From positions 1 to 8,674 of the forward strand of contig JBDKTK010000314.1 in assembly GCA_039680225.1 (NCBI GenBank): 8,674 bases of DNA. Reading direction: 5' to 3'. The position numbers and the translations under genes were made by a program. The stretch comes from JBDKTK01 sp039680225. GTDB taxonomy: Bacteria; Desulfobacterota; Syntrophia; Syntrophales; UBA4778. The notes below the pieces were generated by a model, which saw only the letters and a program-made list of their open reading frames with translations, was not told the DNA's origin and searched no databases. Numbering within the stretch: position 1 is the first letter of the stretch; every line of letters begins with the position of its first letter. Positions 5,951 to 8,674 of this stretch are shown piece by piece.

Positions 5951-8032
5951 ATGAGATCTCGTTCTCAATCTTTTTCCATTTCCATTTCCTTGTCTTGTTT
6001 CAACCAGGCGTTGGCGGTCATCCTCGTTTTATTTTTGTTCCTTCCTGTATTTGTCTCGGCACAGGACAACACCCAAACCAGCCGGCAGGCGCAGCAGAAT
6101 CCTGGCGGGCCCGGCCAGGCGCAGGTTGCCGATGACGGCCAGGCCGCAAAAATGCAGGAGGTCGTCGTTACGGCTTCCCGGTACTCGGAAGAGGTAAGCA
6201 ATATCCCGGCCAATGTTACCGTGATCACGGCAAAGGACATTAAAAACTCGACTGCGGTGAATGTACCCGATTTGCTCAGGACGCAGGCAGGCATCAACGT
6301 TGTAGATGTGACGGGGAGCAAAAGAAAATACAACGTGGATATGCGCGGATTCGGTGATTCATCTCAGCTTAACACTCTGGTCCTGGTTGATGGAAGGCGC
6401 GTGACGCAAGCGGACCTGTCCGGGACCGATTGGGTCCTCCTACCTCTGGACAGGATTGAAAGGATTGAAATCGTCCGCGGCGGCAGGGGTGGCGTCCTTT
6501 ACGGCGATAATGCCACTGCCGGAGTCATCAACATCATTACCAAGCAGGGTGAAAAGACACGATTTGGCGCTGATGTGAGCGGCGGGAGTTATAAGACATT
6601 CAACAGCAGCGCTTATGGCGAAGGAAAGGTCCAGGACCTTTCGTACGCCCTCACAGGAAGGTATTACAATACGAACGGCTACAGGCTCAACAGTGATGTT
6701 GAGGCAAAGGACCTCGGGGCCAACCTGAAATATTCCCTGGGCAGTTCGAACATCCTGAATTTCAGCACGGGTTACCATAAGGATGATTCCGGCCTTCCCG
6801 GGGCCCTCAAGGAAAGCGATTTCGCGACAGGTTTGTCTCGGAAAGATTCGACTCACCCAAACGATTTCGCCGATACCGAGGATTATTATTTCAAACTGGG
6901 TTCCGAAACATATTTCTGGAAAGACAGCTTCTTCAAGATAGACGCATCTTACCGAAAGAGGTCGGCCTCGCTGTTTTCATCGTTCGGCGGCGGCACTAAT
7001 TCAACGGCTGGTTCGGACCTTGACAACTTCATCATTTCCCCCCAGGTGCTCATAAACAAACAAATCGCCGGGTTTGACAATAAACTGACCTTCGGGTTCG
7101 ATTATCTTCATTCCAAGCTCAATATTACCAACGAACTTACCGGGTTTCCATCTACAGAAACAGAATTGAAAAAAGCGAATTATGGCATGTATGCTCTCGA
7201 CGAGTTCAGTATCCTGTCTAATCTTACTGTTTCGGCCGGTTACCGTTATGACCGCGCTACATATGACGCGCCTTTCTCGCAGGATAATAAATTCGACGAA
7301 TATTCTTCAAATTTAGGCTTAACATATAAATACAAAGAGAGTTCATCAGTTTTCTTAAATTACAGCCACTCTTTCAGATACCCTGTTCTGGATGAATTGT
7401 TCAGCTATTTCACAAACTCGGTGAATATCATTCAGCCCCAGACATCGGACACCTATGAATTCGGCGCCAGGCACCAGTTTACGGCCAAACTCTACGGTTC
7501 AGTGACCCTCTTCAGAATTGAGACTGATGATGAAATCTTTCTCAACCCGCTTACTTTCCAGAACACGAATCTGGACGGGAAGACGAGGCGGGACGGCATC
7601 GAGGTCTCAGCCACATTCAAAGCCTTCGAGTGGGCTTCTTTCAGCGCCCAGTACACCCATTTGAATCCCGAAATACGAGGCGGGCAATTTTCGGGAAAGC
7701 AGATTCCAGGTGTCCCCGAGGACATGGGGTCATTGACCGGCCTGTTTACGCCGGCAAAGGGGTGGACGCTGGCAGTAAGCGGGATTTATGTTGGAGAGAG
7801 GCCTTTTATAAATGATTTCAACAACTCCGTTGATGACCTCAACGGCTACTTTATCGTCAATGCCAAAATAAAATACCGATGGAAGGCCCTGAGCGCCTAC
7901 GTTGATGTGAATAATGCGACAGGCAGGAAATATTCCGAGTATGGCGCCCTGGCTACGTTTCCTGTTACCGAGCGCGGATATTATCCGTCGCCCACGGCAA
8001 ACTTCCTCGTCGGGCTGGCTGCGGATTTTTAA
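5951..8032 (+). CDS. btuB: BtuB-like TonB-dependent outer-membrane cobalamin receptor
   Basis: A 693-residue TonB-dependent receptor that imports corrinoid across the outer membrane using TonB-ExbBD energy. A Sec signal peptide has its hydrophobic core at about residues 19-35, with likely cleavage after Ala37 (VSA/QD). A Q/G-rich linker leads to the TonB box EVVVTASR (70-77). The plug domain (about 80-200) includes DLLRTQAGINVVD (107-119), MRGFG (131-135), TLVLVDGRRV (142-151) and IERIEIVRGGRG (169-180), then GDNATAGVINIITK (185-198). The rest is a beta barrel of alternating strands ending in Phe (LVGLAADF), the outer-membrane assembly signal. The ATG at 5951 is chosen because GGGAGG sits 8 nt upstream; a GTG at 5942 lies within that SD. 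The gene is behind a cobalamin riboswitch, which supports B12 as substrate. It is AT-richer than its neighbours. Confidence 0.92.
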   Translation: MRSRSQSFSISISLSCFNQALAVILVLFLFLPVFVSAQDNTQTSRQAQQNPGGPGQAQVADDGQAAKMQEVVVTASRYSEEVSNIPANVTVITAKDIKNSTAVNVPDLLRTQAGINVVDVTGSKRKYNVDMRGFGDSSQLNTLVLVDGRRVTQADLSGTDWVLLPLDRIERIEIVRGGRGGVLYGDNATAGVINIITKQGEKTRFGADVSGGSYKTFNSSAYGEGKVQDLSYALTGRYYNTNGYRLNSDVEAKDLGANLKYSLGSSNILNFSTGYHKDDSGLPGALKESDFATGLSRKDSTHPNDFADTEDYYFKLGSETYFWKDSFFKIDASYRKRSASLFSSFGGGTNSTAGSDLDNFIISPQVLINKQIAGFDNKLTFGFDYLHSKLNITNELTGFPSTETELKKANYGMYALDEFSILSNLTVSAGYRYDRATYDAPFSQDNKFDEYSSNLGLTYKYKESSSVFLNYSHSFRYPVLDELFSYFTNSVNIIQPQTSDTYEFGARHQFTAKLYGSVTLFRIETDDEIFLNPLTFQNTNLDGKTRRDGIEVSATFKAFEWASFSAQYTHLNPEIRGGQFSGKQIPGVPEDMGSLTGLFTPAKGWTLAVSGIYVGERPFINDFNNSVDDLNGYFIVNAKIKYRWKALSAYVDVNNATGRKYSEYGALATFPVTERGYYPSPTANFLVGLAADF

Positions 8033-8041
8033 TATGGAACT

Positions 8042-8674
8042 ATGGACATCAATTTAAACGTAACCACTCCCGCCCGGGTTATCCGGGTCAGCGCCATGCT
8101 GGCCGCGGTTTTCGTTGCGCTCAGCGCGATTTCGCTCGGGCTGGGCGCCGCCAAAATTGATGTCCTCGGTTTGCTCCGGGACATGACTGCCGGCCTGAAC
8201 CTGTCGGAATCGGACCGGGCCATCCTGTTCTCGATCAGGCTGCCCCGGATAATCTTTGCCGGGATGGTCGGGGCGTCGCTCTCCGTGGCCGGCGTGGTCT
8301 TCCAGGCGCTCCTGCGCAACCCCCTCGCGGACCCTTACATCCTCGGCATTTCCGGGGGCTCGGCCCTGGGAGGGATTATCGGCATTATCCTTGGCTCCCT
8401 GCTCGGTCCGTGGGGCATTCCCGGCCTGTCGTTCCTCGGGGCCGTCCTGACGATTTTCCTCGTCTTCGGGATTGCCGGAAAATCGCGGGAGCCGGGCTCC
8501 AACACGCTGCTGCTGGCGGGGGTCATCGTCAACGCCTTCTTCTCGGCCCTGATCATGTTTGTCATTTCGACTTCGGGGAGCTCCAGCCTGCCTTCGATCA
8601 TGTCGTGGATGATGGGCGACCTGAGCGTGGCCGACGAGGGCAGGCTCAGGGTGTCCGGCCTTATTCTGGTTTGC
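8042..8674 (+). CDS. btuC: BtuC-like FecCD-family ABC transporter permease (5' part)
   Basis: The first 211 residues of an inner-membrane permease of the FecCD/BtuC family (normally about 320-350 residues, some ten helices), cut by the window end. It would form the channel for corrinoid delivered by BtuF, with a BtuD ATPase expected downstream. Visible features are a first hydrophobic helix (about 14-36), then IRLPRIIFAGMVGASLSVAG (65-84), VFQALLRNPLADPYILGISG (86-105) with the family signature RNPLADPxxLGISGG, and hydrophobic helices around 106-122, 128-146 and 155-177. The ATG at 8042 follows the btuB stop by 9 nt and is in frame with the family sequence. An ATG at 8034 is out of frame and stops after seven codons. 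No strong ribosome-binding site is seen, so translational coupling to btuB is likely, which would put it under riboswitch control too. Confidence 0.92.
   Translation, partial: MDINLNVTTPARVIRVSAMLAAVFVALSAISLGLGAAKIDVLGLLRDMTAGLNLSESDRAILFSIRLPRIIFAGMVGASLSVAGVVFQALLRNPLADPYILGISGGSALGGIIGIILGSLLGPWGIPGLSFLGAVLTIFLVFGIAGKSREPGSNTLLLAGVIVNAFFSALIMFVISTSGSSSLPSIMSWMMGDLSVADEGRLRVSGLILVC

Noticed and set aside
5974..5991. Short tandem TTCCAT-like units in the btuB signal-peptide region
   Set aside because: Only two exact units and one degenerate unit are present. They encode ordinary Ser/Phe/Ile residues of the leader and show no sign of a phase-variable tract.
8034..8057. Tiny open frame between btuB and btuC (ATG at 8034)
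   Set aside because: It encodes seven residues, is out of frame with the permease and has no ribosome-binding site, so it is most likely chance.
1..8674. CRISPR arrays, tRNA/rRNA genes, insertion sequences, toxin-antitoxin or defence genes
   Set aside because: I read through the window and saw no spaced direct repeats, cloverleaf or rRNA-like segments, transposase motifs or defence-type domains. The window is fully accounted for by corrinoid synthesis and uptake genes.

Overview
This window is a corrinoid (vitamin B12) locus from a GC-rich Gram-negative bacterium. It holds a run of anaerobic-route cobalamin biosynthesis genes followed by a corrinoid uptake set, all on the + strand. The presence of CbiD and CbiG marks the early-cobalt-insertion (anaerobic) pathway. 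A TonB-dependent outer-membrane receptor, a Sec-exported binding protein and a FecCD-type permease mean the cell has an outer membrane. The combination would suit an anaerobic Desulfobacterota/Deltaproteobacteria-like organism, but that placement is inference from gene content only.

Bases 2-4863 hold seven tightly packed biosynthetic genes: cbiD (3' end only), cbiE, cbiL, cbiF, cbiG, cbiH and cbiJ. Four of them (cbiE, cbiL, cbiF, cbiH) are paralogous SAM-dependent tetrapyrrole methylases. Most junctions are gaps of about 5 nt or 4-nt GTGA stop/start overlaps, as expected of one translationally coupled operon. The exception is cbiF/cbiG, where an imperfect inverted repeat (about 2504-2574) has altered the end of cbiF and appears to have separated cbiG from its ribosome-binding site. 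CbiG is unusually short and seems to lack the middle domain. No cbiT lies next to cbiE. cbiC, the cobalt chelatase and the late adenosylation/amidation genes must lie elsewhere if the pathway is complete.

Bases 4869-5708 hold a periplasmic corrinoid-binding protein (btuF-like), placed so that it probably belongs to the biosynthetic transcript. The 242-nt gap at 5709-5950 holds a possible promoter and a clear cobalamin riboswitch. Its expression platform is a small hairpin that sequesters the Shine-Dalgarno sequence, and its loop is complementary to the riboswitch L5 loop, which points to translational control. Downstream are btuB (TonB-dependent receptor, 5951-8032, visibly more AT-rich than its neighbours) and btuC (permease, from 8042, cut by the window end).

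Together the locus makes the corrin ring de novo and scavenges finished corrinoids, with scavenging under direct B12 feedback. I see no evidence of an undescribed system. The points worth checking are the repeat insertion at cbiF/cbiG, the compact CbiG, the missing cbiT and the separation of btuF from btuBC by the riboswitch.
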